Assembly (NCBI RefSeq): GCF_008477545.1
Contig: NZ_VORA01000002.1
Location: forward strand, 868,001-932,000
Source of the DNA: Roseibium aestuarii
Lineage (GTDB): Bacteria; Pseudomonadota; Alphaproteobacteria; Rhizobiales; Stappiaceae
Reading direction: 5' to 3'
Length of the DNA: 64,000 nucleotides
The notes beneath the pieces are model-generated. The model was not told where the DNA came from. It did not search any database and worked only from the letters and a program-made list of their open reading frames with translations. The position numbers and the translations under genes are program-made. This document shows positions 18,086 to 26,793 of the stretch, piece after piece (the first letter of the stretch is position 1; each line of letters opens with the position of its first letter).

Positions 18086-19339
18086 TCAGTGAGCCACGGC
18101 GGCAGCCGCCGCCTCGTCGATCAGGCGTCCGGTGGTAAAACGTTCCAGAGTGAAGGGGGCGTTGGCCGCATGGGGCTCGTCCCTGGCGACCGTCCAGGCC
18201 AGCGTGTGACCGGCCCCGGGCGTGGCCTTGAAGCCGCCCGTGCCCCAGCCGCAATTGACATAGAGACCCGTGACCGGCGTCTTGCCGAGGATGGCCGAGC
18301 GGTCCGGCGTCACGTCGACGATGCCACCCCACTTGCGCAGCATGCGCATGCGGTTGAACAGGGGGAAGATCTCGCAGATCGCCGCCACCGTGTGCTCGAT
18401 CAGCGGCAACCCGCCCCGCTGCGAATAGCTCGTGTACTGGTCCGTGCCCGATCCGATCACCAGCTCGCCCTTGTCCGACTGGGAAATATAGGCATGCACC
18501 GTGTTGGACATGACGACACAGGGGATCACCGGCTTGACCGGTTCGCTGACAAGCGCCTGCAGCGGGAAGCTTTCCAGCGGCAGACGCACCCCCGCGCTCT
18601 CCATGACGACGGACGTGTGTCCGGCCGCCGACACCGCCACCTTCTTCGCCGCGATGAAGCCGCGCGCGGTCTCCACTCCGGTCACCGCCCCGTCCGGGCC
18701 GCGCCGGATCGCCGTGACCGGGCAGTTCTGGATGATGTCGACGCCGAGCTTCGTCGCCGCCCGTGCATAGCCCCAGGCCACCGCGTCATGCCGCGCCGTA
18801 CCCGCGCGCCGCTGCAGGGCAGCGCCGAGGATGGGATAGCGCGCCCGCGGATCGATGCTGAGCGGCGGGCAATAGGCCTTCGCCTCTTCCGGGGTCAGCC
18901 AGGCATTGTCGACCCCGTTCAGCCGGTTGGCATGGATGTGCCGCTTGAAGCTCTGCACGTCGCCCGTGGTGTGGGCCAGCATCATCACCCCGCGCTGGGA
19001 GTACATGACGTTGTAATTGAGCTCCTGCGACAGGCCGTCCCAAAGATCCAGCGCATGGTCATAGAGCTTGGCGCTCTCGTCATAGAGATAGTTGGACCGG
19101 ATGATGGTGGTGTTGCGCCCGGTGTTGCCACCGCCGAGCCACCCCTTGTCGATCACCGCGACGTTGCGGATCCCGTGTTCCTTGGCAAGGTAGTAGGCAC
19201 AGGCGAGCCCGTGTCCGCCAGCACCCACGACGATCACGTCATAGGCGGGTTTCGGCTCCTTGTCGGGCCATTGCTCCGGCCAGTTCCTGTGCCCGCTGAA
19301 GGCATTCGCAAGCAGGGACAGGGCAGAAAATTTCGTCAT
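18086..19339 (-). CDS. soxB: sarcosine oxidase beta subunit (FAD/FMN)
   Basis: 417 residues, D-amino-acid-oxidase-type flavoprotein. FAD dinucleotide motif [21 protein letters not shown] at 33-53, then [21 protein letters not shown]. The segment RHDAVAW at 183-189 carries a histidine (H184) that probably corresponds to the covalent-FMN histidine of characterised beta subunits (alignment not run). C-terminal [14 protein letters not shown] is also typical. It performs the sarcosine dehydrogenation and passes electrons to FMN and oxygen. First gene of soxBDAG, divergent from a GlxA regulator with shared upstream repeats. Confidence 0.95.
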   Translation of the reverse strand: MTKFSALSLLANAFSGHRNWPEQWPDKEPKPAYDVIVVGAGGHGLACAYYLAKEHGIRNVAVIDKGWLGGGNTGRNTTIIRSNYLYDESAKLYDHALDLWDGLSQELNYNVMYSQRGVMMLAHTTGDVQSFKRHIHANRLNGVDNAWLTPEEAKAYCPPLSIDPRARYPILGAALQRRAGTARHDAVAWGYARAATKLGVDIIQNCPVTAIRRGPDGAVTGVETARGFIAAKKVAVSAAGHTSVVMESAGVRLPLESFPLQALVSEPVKPVIPCVVMSNTVHAYISQSDKGELVIGSGTDQYTSYSQRGGLPLIEHTVAAICEIFPLFNRMRMLRKWGGIVDVTPDRSAILGKTPVTGLYVNCGWGTGGFKATPGAGHTLAWTVARDEPHAANAPFTLERFTTGRLIDEAAAAAVAH

Positions 19340-19405
19340 GGCGCAACCCGCAAGGTCAACAGGACATCCGGCACATGCTACTGCGGTTGCGCTTGGCAGG
19401 ATTGT

Positions 19406-19440
19406 AGATTTGCGACACTATCCCTGCAGATTTGCGTCAC
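19406..19440. promoter_or_regulatory. 22-bp-period direct repeat, likely AraC/GlxA operator
   Basis: AGATTTGCGACAC (19406-19418) recurs as AGATTTGCGTCAC (19428-19440): 12 of 13 bases identical, spaced exactly 22 bp, i.e. two helical turns. Paired direct half-sites are the normal target of AraC-family activators. The pair lies in the 117-bp gap between soxB and the GlxA-type gene, ending 16 bases before the regulator's ATG, so it probably mediates autoregulation and/or sox control. Confidence 0.7.
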
Positions 19441-19456
19441 GCCCGGAAGTTCCCAC

Positions 19457-20479
19457 ATGTCCCGAGCCGCCTCCCCTGCGCCGCACCGCAGCCGTGCGCC
19501 CTCCACGCCAAGGCTGCGCGTTGGTTTCCTGCTCGCCAGTCAGTTCACCCTGTCGGCCTTCGCCAACTTCGTCGACGTGCTGCGGCTGGCCGCCGACGAG
19601 GGCGACCGGTCCCGTCCTATCCACTGCGACTGGCATGTGCTCTCCTCCGACATGAAGCCGATCCGCGCCTCCTGCGGTCTCAGCATCCATCCCGACACCC
19701 GCCTGGGCGACCCGCGATCCTATGACTACATCGTGGTCGTGGGCGGACTGCTGGATGAGGTCGCCCCCCTGCCACCGGAGGCCATGCGCTTCCTCAAGGA
19801 CGCAGCCGCAGCGGATGTGGGCCTTGTCGGCGTCTGCACCGGGGCCTTCCTGCTGCATCAGGCCGGACTGATGGACGGCTATCGCTGCTGCGTCAGCTGG
19901 TTCCATCACGAAGACTTCCTCGATCGCTTCGATGGTCTGACCCCGATCTCCGACCAGATCTTCGTGGTCGACCGCAACCGGCTCACCTGCTCCGGCGGGG
20001 TTAGCTCCGCCCATCTGGCCGCCTTCCTCGTCGACCGGCACGTGGGCGCGGCCGCGGCCCAGAAGAGCCTGCACATCATGATCATCGATGCCCAGCACCA
20101 GGGAGAGACGCCCCAGCCCGGACTGCCGCTCGAACTCTCGACCCGCGACCCCCTGGTGCGCGGGGCTCTGGTCCGCCTGCAACATGCCTTGCACGCCCCG
20201 CCCTCCGTCCAGCAGATCGCAGACGGGCTGGGCGTGAGCCGGCGCAAGCTCGAACGCCACTTTCAGGCAAGCCTGAACCTGTCTCCGGCCGCCGCCGGCA
20301 CCCGCCTGCGGCTGGCCCATGCCAAGCTTCTCCTGCGCGAACCGCGCCTCGCCCAGTCGGAAATTGCAGCCCGCTCGGGCTTCGCCGACGCTTCCCACCT
20401 GCAGCGCGTCTTCCGCGCGCACGAGGGGCTGACGCCCTCCCAGTTCCGCCAGCGCGCCCTGTCGCAGGAAGAGGTCTGA
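19457..20479 (+). CDS. GlxA-family (DJ-1/PfpI + AraC HTH) transcriptional regulator
   Basis: 340 residues: an N-terminal DJ-1/PfpI-like ligand domain (about 20-195) with the nucleophile-elbow equivalent VGVCTGAF (C127) and SCSGGVSSAHLAAFLV-type segment, then a C-terminal AraC helix-turn-helix pair (about 235-335) with DGLGVSRRKLERHF and GFADASHLQRVFRAHEGLTPSQFR. In proteobacteria such proteins (GbdR, SouR) sense glycine betaine, dimethylglycine or sarcosine. Position divergent to soxBDAG makes it the likely sarcosine-pathway regulator (inference). Much longer upstream frame is antisense to soxB and ignored; ATG 19457 matches the domain start. Confidence 0.9.
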   Translation: MSRAASPAPHRSRAPSTPRLRVGFLLASQFTLSAFANFVDVLRLAADEGDRSRPIHCDWHVLSSDMKPIRASCGLSIHPDTRLGDPRSYDYIVVVGGLLDEVAPLPPEAMRFLKDAAAADVGLVGVCTGAFLLHQAGLMDGYRCCVSWFHHEDFLDRFDGLTPISDQIFVVDRNRLTCSGGVSSAHLAAFLVDRHVGAAAAQKSLHIMIIDAQHQGETPQPGLPLELSTRDPLVRGALVRLQHALHAPPSVQQIADGLGVSRRKLERHFQASLNLSPAAAGTRLRLAHAKLLLREPRLAQSEIAARSGFADASHLQRVFRAHEGLTPSQFRQRALSQEEV

Positions 20480-20632
20480 CCAGCGGCCCCCGCAGCCAGT
20501 CTCGCGCTTTTCCCCCGCCCTTTCCCCCGGCCGCCGCCGCTTTCCTCTTTCCCCTGCGGCCGGTTCGTGCCACAAGGCGGCCGTTTGTGCGTAACGTCGG
20601 CCCCGGGCCGGCCCTCAGCGAAAGGCCCTGCC

Positions 20633-22015
20633 ATGACTCACTCCCTGCGCAACCGGTTCCTGCTGGCCAGCGGCTTCCATGCCCCCGTCTGCGGTGAGGC
20701 CGAAGCCTTTCGCAATCGGCTGATCGAACTGGATGGCGACGGACGCATCATGGCCACCTGGGAAGACGGCACTGCCGATCATGCCCGCCTCGTGGCGGAG
20801 GCCGAACAGAGCGGGCGCCTGACCCGCCTGCCGGAGGGCCAGTTCCTCCTGCCCGGCTTCGTCGACCTGCATATCCATGCGCCGCAATATCCGCAGCTCG
20901 GCACGGCCCTCGACCAGCCCCTTGACGTCTGGCTGAAAACCTACACCTTCCCCCTGGAAGCCCGCTACCGGGACGAGGCCTTCGCCGCCCGCGCCTATGC
21001 CATGCTGGTGGAAGACCTGATCGCCAACGGCACCACGACGGCGCTCTATTTCGGCACCATCCACCCGGGCGCCAACCGGCTGCTCGCAGATATCTGCCTG
21101 GAAAAGGGCCAGCGCGCCCTGATCGGCAAGGTGGCAATGGACCACAAGGATCTCTGCCCGGACGACTACCGCGACGCCTCCGTCGACGCGGCACTCAAGG
21201 GCACGCAGGACCTGATCGACTACATCACCCACCACCCGGACAATGGCGAAGGCCGTGTGAAGCCGGTGATCACCCCGCGCTTCATTCCCGCCTGCACCGA
21301 TGACCTGCTGCACGAGCTGGGCGCGATGGCCGCCGACACCTGCTGCCACATCCAGACCCACGCTTCGGAAGGAGACTGGGAGCACAACCACGTGCTCGAC
21401 CGTCACGGCATGAGCGACACGGAAAGCCTCGACCGGTTCGGCCTCCTGCGCGAACACACGGTTCTTGCGCATGGCAATTTCATCTCGCTGGATGACATGG
21501 AAAAGATCGCGCTGCGCAAGGCAGCGGTCGCCCATTGCCCCCTGTCGAACGCCTATTTCGCCGACGCGATCTTCCCCCTCGCCCAGGCACTGGAAAAGGG
21601 CGTCCGGGTCGGCCTCGGCACGGATATCTCGGCAGGCCCCTCTGCCAGCCTCGCCAATTCCCTGCGCAGTGCGCTCTGGTCCGGCCGCCTGCTGGAAAGC
21701 GGGACGGATCCCGCCCTTGCCGCCGGTGAGCGCTCCGCCCGTGCCGGACAGCGCGTCGACGTGCCCACCGCCTTCCATGTGGCGACCGCCGGCGGCGCGC
21801 GGGCCCTCGGCCTGCCCGTCGGCACCTTCGAGCCGGGCAAGATCTTCGATGCCATTCTGGTGGATCCGGAGGCCGCCGGCGCGCCGATCCGCCTGTGGCC
21901 GGAACTCTATTCCGGCGACGACGAGATCCTGGAAAAGCTCATCTATGGGGTGACCCGGGCCAATATTTCCCGGGTCTGGATCGGCGGAGAGCTGTGCAGC
22001 GGTGCAGCCCTCTGA
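20633..22015 (+). CDS. guaD: guanine deaminase
   Basis: 460-residue zinc amidohydrolase that converts guanine to xanthine and ammonia. Diagnostic is DLHIHAPQYPQLG at 78-90 (zinc histidines H80 and H82, HAPQY being typical of guanine deaminases), followed by HASEGDWEHNHV (zinc His), AHGNFIS, and GTDISAGPSASL (zinc Asp). The start at ATG 20633 gives the normal length. It follows the GlxA gene by about 150 bases with no terminator seen; whether sarcosine and purine catabolism share a transcript is open. Confidence 0.93.
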   Translation: MTHSLRNRFLLASGFHAPVCGEAEAFRNRLIELDGDGRIMATWEDGTADHARLVAEAEQSGRLTRLPEGQFLLPGFVDLHIHAPQYPQLGTALDQPLDVWLKTYTFPLEARYRDEAFAARAYAMLVEDLIANGTTTALYFGTIHPGANRLLADICLEKGQRALIGKVAMDHKDLCPDDYRDASVDAALKGTQDLIDYITHHPDNGEGRVKPVITPRFIPACTDDLLHELGAMAADTCCHIQTHASEGDWEHNHVLDRHGMSDTESLDRFGLLREHTVLAHGNFISLDDMEKIALRKAAVAHCPLSNAYFADAIFPLAQALEKGVRVGLGTDISAGPSASLANSLRSALWSGRLLESGTDPALAAGERSARAGQRVDVPTAFHVATAGGARALGLPVGTFEPGKIFDAILVDPEAAGAPIRLWPELYSGDDEILEKLIYGVTRANISRVWIGGELCSGAAL

Positions 22016-22036
22016 TCGCGCCGCCCGCGCCCCACA

Positions 22037-22786
22037 TCACGAATAGTCCGGCCAGGGCGCCTGGGAGAAGACGCCGCCGTCCACATGGAGGGTCTGGCCG
22101 GTGATGAAGCTGGCCTGCGGCGACGCGAGGAACCAGACGGCGTTTGCGATATCCTCCGGCGTTCCCACCCGGCGCAGGGGCGTGATGCGCGACCACTTGC
22201 CCGCATAGTCGCCGGCTTCCGCCCGGGTGCGCTCGGTCTCGATGGCCCCCGGCGCGACGCAATTCACCCGGATGCCGTGGGGCCCCAGTTCCAGGGCGGC
22301 CACCTTGGTGAACTGCTCGATGCCCCCCTTCGAGGCGGTGTAGTCGACCAGCCTCGGGAAGGCGACCTTGTTGCAACCCGACCCCAGATTGACGATGGCG
22401 CCCGAGGTCACGCCCGCATCGATCATGGCCTGAGCCCCGATCCGCGTGTTCAGGAAGCACCCCTTCAGATTGGTGGCGATCACCCGGTCCCAGTCCTGCG
22501 TGCTCAGCTCCAGCAGCGACGCCCAGGTCTGGATGCCCGCATTGTTGACGAGCACCGACGGAGCCGTGCCGAAGGTCTCGCGCAGCCCATCGAAAAGTGC
22601 CTGAACCTCAGCTTCCAAGGCCGCATCGCAAGCGCGCGGAACCAGCCCCTCCGGCAGGACAAAAGTCGCCGGATCCATCGTGGGCGGATGGGTCACCACC
22701 ACCGTGAACCCCTCCCTCACGAGGCGTTCGGCCATCGCAAGACCCAGTCCCGATACACCGCCCGTCACCACCGCCAGCCTGGTCAT
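22037..22786 (-). CDS. short-chain dehydrogenase/reductase (SDR)
   Basis: 249-residue classical SDR: cofactor motif TGGVSGLG at 8-15, NNAG at 81-84, catalytic Ser136 and Y149-x3-K153 (YTASK), C-terminal GQTLHVDGGV. It oxidises or reduces a secondary alcohol/ketone with NAD(P). The N-terminus is unusual in having a THPPTMDPATF loop instead of an acidic NAD-selecting residue, giving no clear cofactor preference. It converges on guaD with 21 bp between them and is divergent from the PadR gene; substrate unknown. Confidence 0.9.
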   Translation of the reverse strand: MTRLAVVTGGVSGLGLAMAERLVREGFTVVVTHPPTMDPATFVLPEGLVPRACDAALEAEVQALFDGLRETFGTAPSVLVNNAGIQTWASLLELSTQDWDRVIATNLKGCFLNTRIGAQAMIDAGVTSGAIVNLGSGCNKVAFPRLVDYTASKGGIEQFTKVAALELGPHGIRVNCVAPGAIETERTRAEAGDYAGKWSRITPLRRVGTPEDIANAVWFLASPQASFITGQTLHVDGGVFSQAPWPDYS

Positions 22787-22898
22787 CCGCGTCTCCTCCT
22801 GCTGCGCATAGGCACGTCAAATAGCTGAAAACGCAAAGGAATGCGAGCGCCGCGAGGCGGTCTCGGCAGACCTCGGCACTCCGGCACCAAAGAAACTC

Positions 22899-22928
22899 TA
22901 CGATATATCTTGAATTACGATATATCTT
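22899..22928. promoter_or_regulatory. tandem TACGATATATCTT repeat, likely PadR operator
   Basis: The 13-mer TACGATATATCTT appears exactly twice, at 22899-22911 and 22916-22928 (17-bp period), ending 17 bases before the PadR start. It is strikingly AT-rich in a GC-rich region. PadR-family repressors commonly bind such ATAT-containing sites in their own promoter, so autoregulation and control of the divergent SDR are likely. Confidence 0.7.
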
Positions 22929-22945
22929 AGACCATCTTTTGCGAC

Positions 22946-23710
22946 ATGAGACATCGCTACAATCGCGGCAGAGGCCGCTTTGGTCGGGACGTCGAGAGCA
23001 ATTCCGACGCCTTTGCCTATCCCTTCCGCAGCCGGGGACCCGAAGACCATGACAACGGCCCGCGTGGGCGCGGACGTCCGGAAGGCCGGCCAGAAGGTCG
23101 CGTCTCCGGTCGCTCCTCCGGTCGCGAGAGTGAGGATATCTTCTCCGACGACCTGACGGACGGCCGGGGCGGTCGCGGCAGAGGCCGCATGGGTGGCGGC
23201 CCGGGTGGGAGAATCGGTGGCAGAATGGGCGGCCGAAGAGGTGGCCGTCGCATGTTCGACTATGGCGAACTGCGTCACCTTCTGCTCCTCCTCATCCGCG
23301 ACAAGCCGAGCCACGGCTATGAACTGATCAAGGACATCGAGGAACGCTTCGGCGGCAGCTACAGCCCGAGCCCCGGCGTGATCTACCCGACGCTGACCTG
23401 GCTGAACGACATGGGCTATGCCGATGTCACGGAGACCACCGGCGGCCGCAAGAGCTACACCATCACCGAGGCCGGCCAGTCCTTCCTCGAGGCGAACGGC
23501 CCGGTCGGCGAGGCCCTGCTCGGACGACTGGGCGGCGGCGCGGATGGCGACAGCCGCAACGGCCCGCCCCTGCCCATCCTGCGGGCCATGGAAAATCTGA
23601 AATTCGCCCTGCGCCTGCGCCTCAAGGATGGCGAGGCGAGCCGCGAGACCATCGCCGCCATGGCGGCTGTGCTCGATGAAGCCACCCGCAAGCTGGAGAC
23701 CCTGGAATGA
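22946..23710 (+). CDS. PadR-family regulator with Arg/Gly-rich N-terminal extension
   Basis: 254 residues. The first about 100 are low-complexity, dominated by RG/GR/GGR repeats (residues 7-12, 38-60, 73-102). From MFDYGELRHLLLLLI (103) a PadR winged helix follows: KPSHGYELIKDIEERFGGSYSPSPGVIYPTLTWLNDMGYADV, then a C-terminal helical domain ending TRKLETLE. PadR proteins are ligand-responsive repressors. The RG tail could bind nucleic acid nonspecifically. It overlaps the DUF2218 gene by 4 bp (ATGA), and a tandem AT-rich repeat precedes it. Confidence 0.88.
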   Translation: MRHRYNRGRGRFGRDVESNSDAFAYPFRSRGPEDHDNGPRGRGRPEGRPEGRVSGRSSGRESEDIFSDDLTDGRGGRGRGRMGGGPGGRIGGRMGGRRGGRRMFDYGELRHLLLLLIRDKPSHGYELIKDIEERFGGSYSPSPGVIYPTLTWLNDMGYADVTETTGGRKSYTITEAGQSFLEANGPVGEALLGRLGGGADGDSRNGPPLPILRAMENLKFALRLRLKDGEASRETIAAMAAVLDEATRKLETLE

Positions 23711-24006
23711 GCCTGACCGAAACCCCGCCCCTGCTGGCAAGGACCACCATCGAGACGGCCCATGCCTCGAAATATCTCCAGCAGCTCTGCAAGCATTTCG
23801 CCCACAAGCGGCCGGTGACCTCCACGCCCGAAGAGGGCAGCATCACTTTCGGGGTCGGCACCTGCCGTCTGACCGCTGCCGGTTCGGCGCTCCGGATCGA
23901 TCTGGAAAGCACCTCGGAAACGGATCTGGAACAGCTCAAAGATGTGGTGATCCGGCATCTTGTCCGTTTCGCCTTCCGGGAAGAGCTGTTGCCGGTCTGG
24001 AGCTGA
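23707..24006 (+). CDS. DUF2218 domain protein
   Basis: 99-residue protein entirely made of the DUF2218 domain: ARTTIETAHASKYLQQLCKHFAHKRPVT, the G-rich strand FGVGTCRLTA, and RHLVRFAFREELLPVW at the end. The biochemical role is unknown; family members are often near PadR regulators and siderophore-interacting reductases in alphaproteobacteria. Translationally coupled to the PadR gene. No siderophore reductase is present beside it here. Confidence 0.85.
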   Translation: MSLTETPPLLARTTIETAHASKYLQQLCKHFAHKRPVTSTPEEGSITFGVGTCRLTAAGSALRIDLESTSETDLEQLKDVVIRHLVRFAFREELLPVWS

Positions 24007-24026
24007 AACGCCCCTGACCCGACGGA

Positions 24027-24743
24027 TCAGGTGGCGGGCTGTCTGCGGCCCGCCACAATGACCCGACGCATGGCCTCCGAGGCCTCGTCGGGGGCCCCCG
24101 CCTCGATGGCCCGGACCACGGCCCGGTGCCGGTCGAGGAAGGCGACCGTCTCGCTGTCGCTGCGCTCCTGCGCCTCTTCCACGAAAAGCGAATAAAGCGC
24201 TGCCTGCACCAGATCGCCGAGCGATTGCAGGAACCGGTTGCCCGACAGCCGCAGCACCATCTTGTGGAACTCCAGATCGGCCACGGCCACCGCCGCCCGG
24301 TCCCGACCGGTCGCCAGATTGTCGCAAAGCTCGGACAGGGCGGCGCAATCGGCGGCATTGGCGCGCGCCGCCGCCTTGCTGGCAGCCGCCGGCTCGAAGA
24401 TCAGCCGGATCTCGAACAGCTCCTCCAGGAACACGCCCGCATTGCGCAGGTTGGCATGCCAGCGCAGCACGTCCGGATCGAACATGTTCCACTGCTCGGG
24501 CGGGCGCACATGGGTGCCCACCTTCGCCTTGGACTGGATCAGTCCCTTGCCGATCAGCGTCTTCTTGGCTTCCCGGACCACCGTGCGCGAGACGTTGAAC
24601 ATCTCCTCGATGTCCGGATCGAGCGGGATCATCGTCTCGGGCGGATATTCTCCGGCCACGATCGCGCGCCCCAGCTGTTCCACCACCTGACTGGTGTGGT
24701 TGCCGATCCGGTTGCCCAGCTCTCCGGAGGTTACGAAGGTCAT
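24027..24743 (-). CDS. GntR-family (FadR subgroup, FCD domain) regulator of the ytf-like importer
   Basis: 238 residues: winged helix at about 5-75 (NHTSQVVEQLGRAIVAGEYPPETMIP, FNVSRTVVREAKKTLIGKGLI) and an all-helical FCD ligand domain (about 90-230) with the expected metal-ligand pattern including EFHKMVLRLSGN. Such proteins repress sugar-acid or sugar catabolic operons and release DNA on ligand binding. It is the last gene of the importer operon: its ATG shares one base with the permease stop (TGATG). Start at 24743 chosen from this coupling. Confidence 0.9.
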   Translation of the reverse strand: MTFVTSGELGNRIGNHTSQVVEQLGRAIVAGEYPPETMIPLDPDIEEMFNVSRTVVREAKKTLIGKGLIQSKAKVGTHVRPPEQWNMFDPDVLRWHANLRNAGVFLEELFEIRLIFEPAAASKAAARANAADCAALSELCDNLATGRDRAAVAVADLEFHKMVLRLSGNRFLQSLGDLVQAALYSLFVEEAQERSDSETVAFLDRHRAVVRAIEAGAPDEASEAMRRVIVAGRRQPAT

Positions 24744-25732
24744 CAGGGCGCGGCGAAATCGATCAGTGGTTTTCTGCGCGCTGTCGTTGCCCAAGTCAGA
24801 CCCTTTTGCAGCAGGATGAATGCGAAGAGGAGACCGCCGATCACGATCTTGGTCCACCAGCTCGACAATGTCCCGTCAAACACGATGTAGGTTTGTATCA
24901 AGCCCATGATCAAAATGCCAAAGAATGTGCCTGCGACGAAGCCGCTCCCCCCGGAAAGCAGCGTGCCGCCGATGACCACGGCCGCAATCGCATCGAGTTC
25001 CACCCCCACCGTCGCCAGCGAGTAGCCGGCAGAGGTGTAGAGCGAGAAGACGATTCCGGCCAGTCCGGCGAGGCCACCGGAAAGCGCATAGATGCCGATG
25101 GTTGTGCTCGCCAGCGGCACGCCCATCAGCCGGGCCGTCTGCGCCCCGCCGCCAAGCGCATAGACGTTCTGACCGAAGCGGGTGCGATGGGCCACCACCA
25201 TGCCGATGATGAAGGTCGCCAGCATCACCATGCCGGTGAGCCGGAACCGCCCTCCCCCCGGCGCCTTCCAGTAGAGGGACTGGAGCACGTCATAGAACTC
25301 GTGAGTGATGGGCACGCTGTCCGTCGACAGCACATAGGCGAGGCCGCGCGCCAGGAACATGCCCGCCAGCGTGACGATGAAGGCTGGCATGTCGAGATAA
25401 TGGATGATCGCGCCCATCGCCGCCCCGAAGGCGATGGTCATGGCCAGCACCAGGGCAAAGGCCGCCAGCGGATGGATCGACGTGTCCCGCAGGATGACCG
25501 CCAGAAACACCCCGGTGAAGGCGATGACCGAGCCCACCGACAGATCGATGCCCCCGGACAGGATGACGAAGGTCATGCCCACGGCGACGATGCCGAGGAA
25601 GGCATTGTCGGTGAGCAGATTGGCCACGACCCGCGTCGACATCATCGCCGGATACTGGCCCGAGCAGAGCACGAAGGCCGCCAGGAAGGTGAGGATGGTC
25701 ACCACCAGCGGCAGGTGGGTGGAGCGGATCAT
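24743..25732 (-). CDS. sugar ABC transporter permease (YjfF-like)
   Basis: 329 residues, RbsC-type permease with eight to ten helices. Contains GMTFVILSGGIDLSVGS (about 62-78), the family hallmark, plus YALGGGAQTARLMG and AIAAVVIGGTLLSGG. In E. coli the galactofuranose importer has two different permeases, YtfT and YjfF; this one matches the YjfF position and opening (LPLVVTILTF, NLLTDNAFLGIVAVG). Overlaps the upstream permease by 4 bp at ATG 25732. Confidence 0.88.
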   Translation of the reverse strand: MIRSTHLPLVVTILTFLAAFVLCSGQYPAMMSTRVVANLLTDNAFLGIVAVGMTFVILSGGIDLSVGSVIAFTGVFLAVILRDTSIHPLAAFALVLAMTIAFGAAMGAIIHYLDMPAFIVTLAGMFLARGLAYVLSTDSVPITHEFYDVLQSLYWKAPGGGRFRLTGMVMLATFIIGMVVAHRTRFGQNVYALGGGAQTARLMGVPLASTTIGIYALSGGLAGLAGIVFSLYTSAGYSLATVGVELDAIAAVVIGGTLLSGGSGFVAGTFFGILIMGLIQTYIVFDGTLSSWWTKIVIGGLLFAFILLQKGLTWATTARRKPLIDFAAP

Positions 25733-26793
25733 CGGGCGGTCTCCGTGGACTTGGCAAGCGGCGCGGATGCAGAGGCGGCAGGCGTGTCGACACCCGCACT
25801 TTCCGCCGAGGCCCGCAGGATGTAGAGCGCGTGTTTCACCGTGGGCGACTGGATGACCAGGATCGCGATGATGATCAGCGCCTTGATCACCAGATTGAAC
25901 TCCGGCGGCAGGCCCGAAAGCAGGATCACCGAATTCACCGACTGGATGATCAGCGCCCCGATCAGCGAAGCGACGATGGAGAACCGTCCGCCGAGCAGCG
26001 AGTTGCCGCCGATAACCACCGCAAGGATGGCATCCAGCTCCAGCCAGAGACCGGCATTGTTGGCATCGGCCCCCTTGATGTCGGCAGCGACGATGACTCC
26101 GGCAAGCGCGGCGCAGAAGCCGGTGACCAGATAGACGCAGATCAGCAGCACCCGGCTGTTGATGCCGGCCAGCCGCGACGAGCTCTCGTTGATGCCGATG
26201 GCCTCGACCAGCATGCCCAGCGCGGTGCGCCGGACGCCGAGTGTGATCAGCGCGCCAAGCCCGATCCAGATGAGGATGGGCGTGGGAACGCCGAGCACGG
26301 TCCCCGCCCCCAGATGGATGAGCCCGGGATTGACGAAGGTGAGAATGGTGCCTTCCGTGATGAGCTGGGCAATGCCCCGCCCGGCCACCATCAGCACCAG
26401 CGTCGCGACAATCGGCTGGATCCGCAGCACGGCGACAAGCACGCCGTTCCACAGCCCGCAGAGCACGCCGACCGCCAGAGCCCCGAGCAGGGCCGTCACC
26501 CAGCCGCTGCCGTCGGCGACGAGCGAGGCCGCTGTGGCCCCGGCGATGGCCATCACCGCACCGACCGATAGGTCGATGCCGCGGGTGGCGATCACCAGCG
26601 TCATTCCGATGCACAGGAGCGCGGTGGGAGCCCCGCGATTGAACACATCCACCAGATTGCCGAAGAGGCGGCCGTTCTGGAATTCGATGCGGAAGAAGTC
26701 CGGGAAGACGATGACATTGAGCAGCAGCACCGCCGCAAGGATCATCAGCTGCGGCGCCACCCGCCGCAGGGTCGCTTGAAGGCCATGGGTCAT
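25729..26793 (-). CDS. sugar ABC transporter permease (YtfT-like)
   Basis: 354-residue RbsC-type permease with GMTLVIATRGIDLSVGA (about 60) and LDAILAVVIGGNSLLGG. Partner of the YjfF-like permease in a heteromeric channel. Its C-terminus carries an Ala/Pro-rich cytoplasmic tail of about 30 residues (VDTPAASASAPLAK). Start ATG 26793 shares one base with the ATPase stop (TGATG), showing tight coupling. Confidence 0.88.
   Translation of the reverse strand: MTHGLQATLRRVAPQLMILAAVLLLNVIVFPDFFRIEFQNGRLFGNLVDVFNRGAPTALLCIGMTLVIATRGIDLSVGAVMAIAGATAASLVADGSGWVTALLGALAVGVLCGLWNGVLVAVLRIQPIVATLVLMVAGRGIAQLITEGTILTFVNPGLIHLGAGTVLGVPTPILIWIGLGALITLGVRRTALGMLVEAIGINESSSRLAGINSRVLLICVYLVTGFCAALAGVIVAADIKGADANNAGLWLELDAILAVVIGGNSLLGGRFSIVASLIGALIIQSVNSVILLSGLPPEFNLVIKALIIIAILVIQSPTVKHALYILRASAESAGVDTPAASASAPLAKSTETAR

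Noticed and set aside
18062-19456. N-terminal 465-codon extension of the GlxA regulator frame
   Set aside because: It runs antisense through soxB; the DJ-1/AraC protein starts naturally at ATG 19457.
24744-24857. Longer N-terminus for the GntR regulator
   Set aside because: The extra residues lie inside the permease gene and have no HTH similarity; the TGATG coupling fixes the start at 24743.
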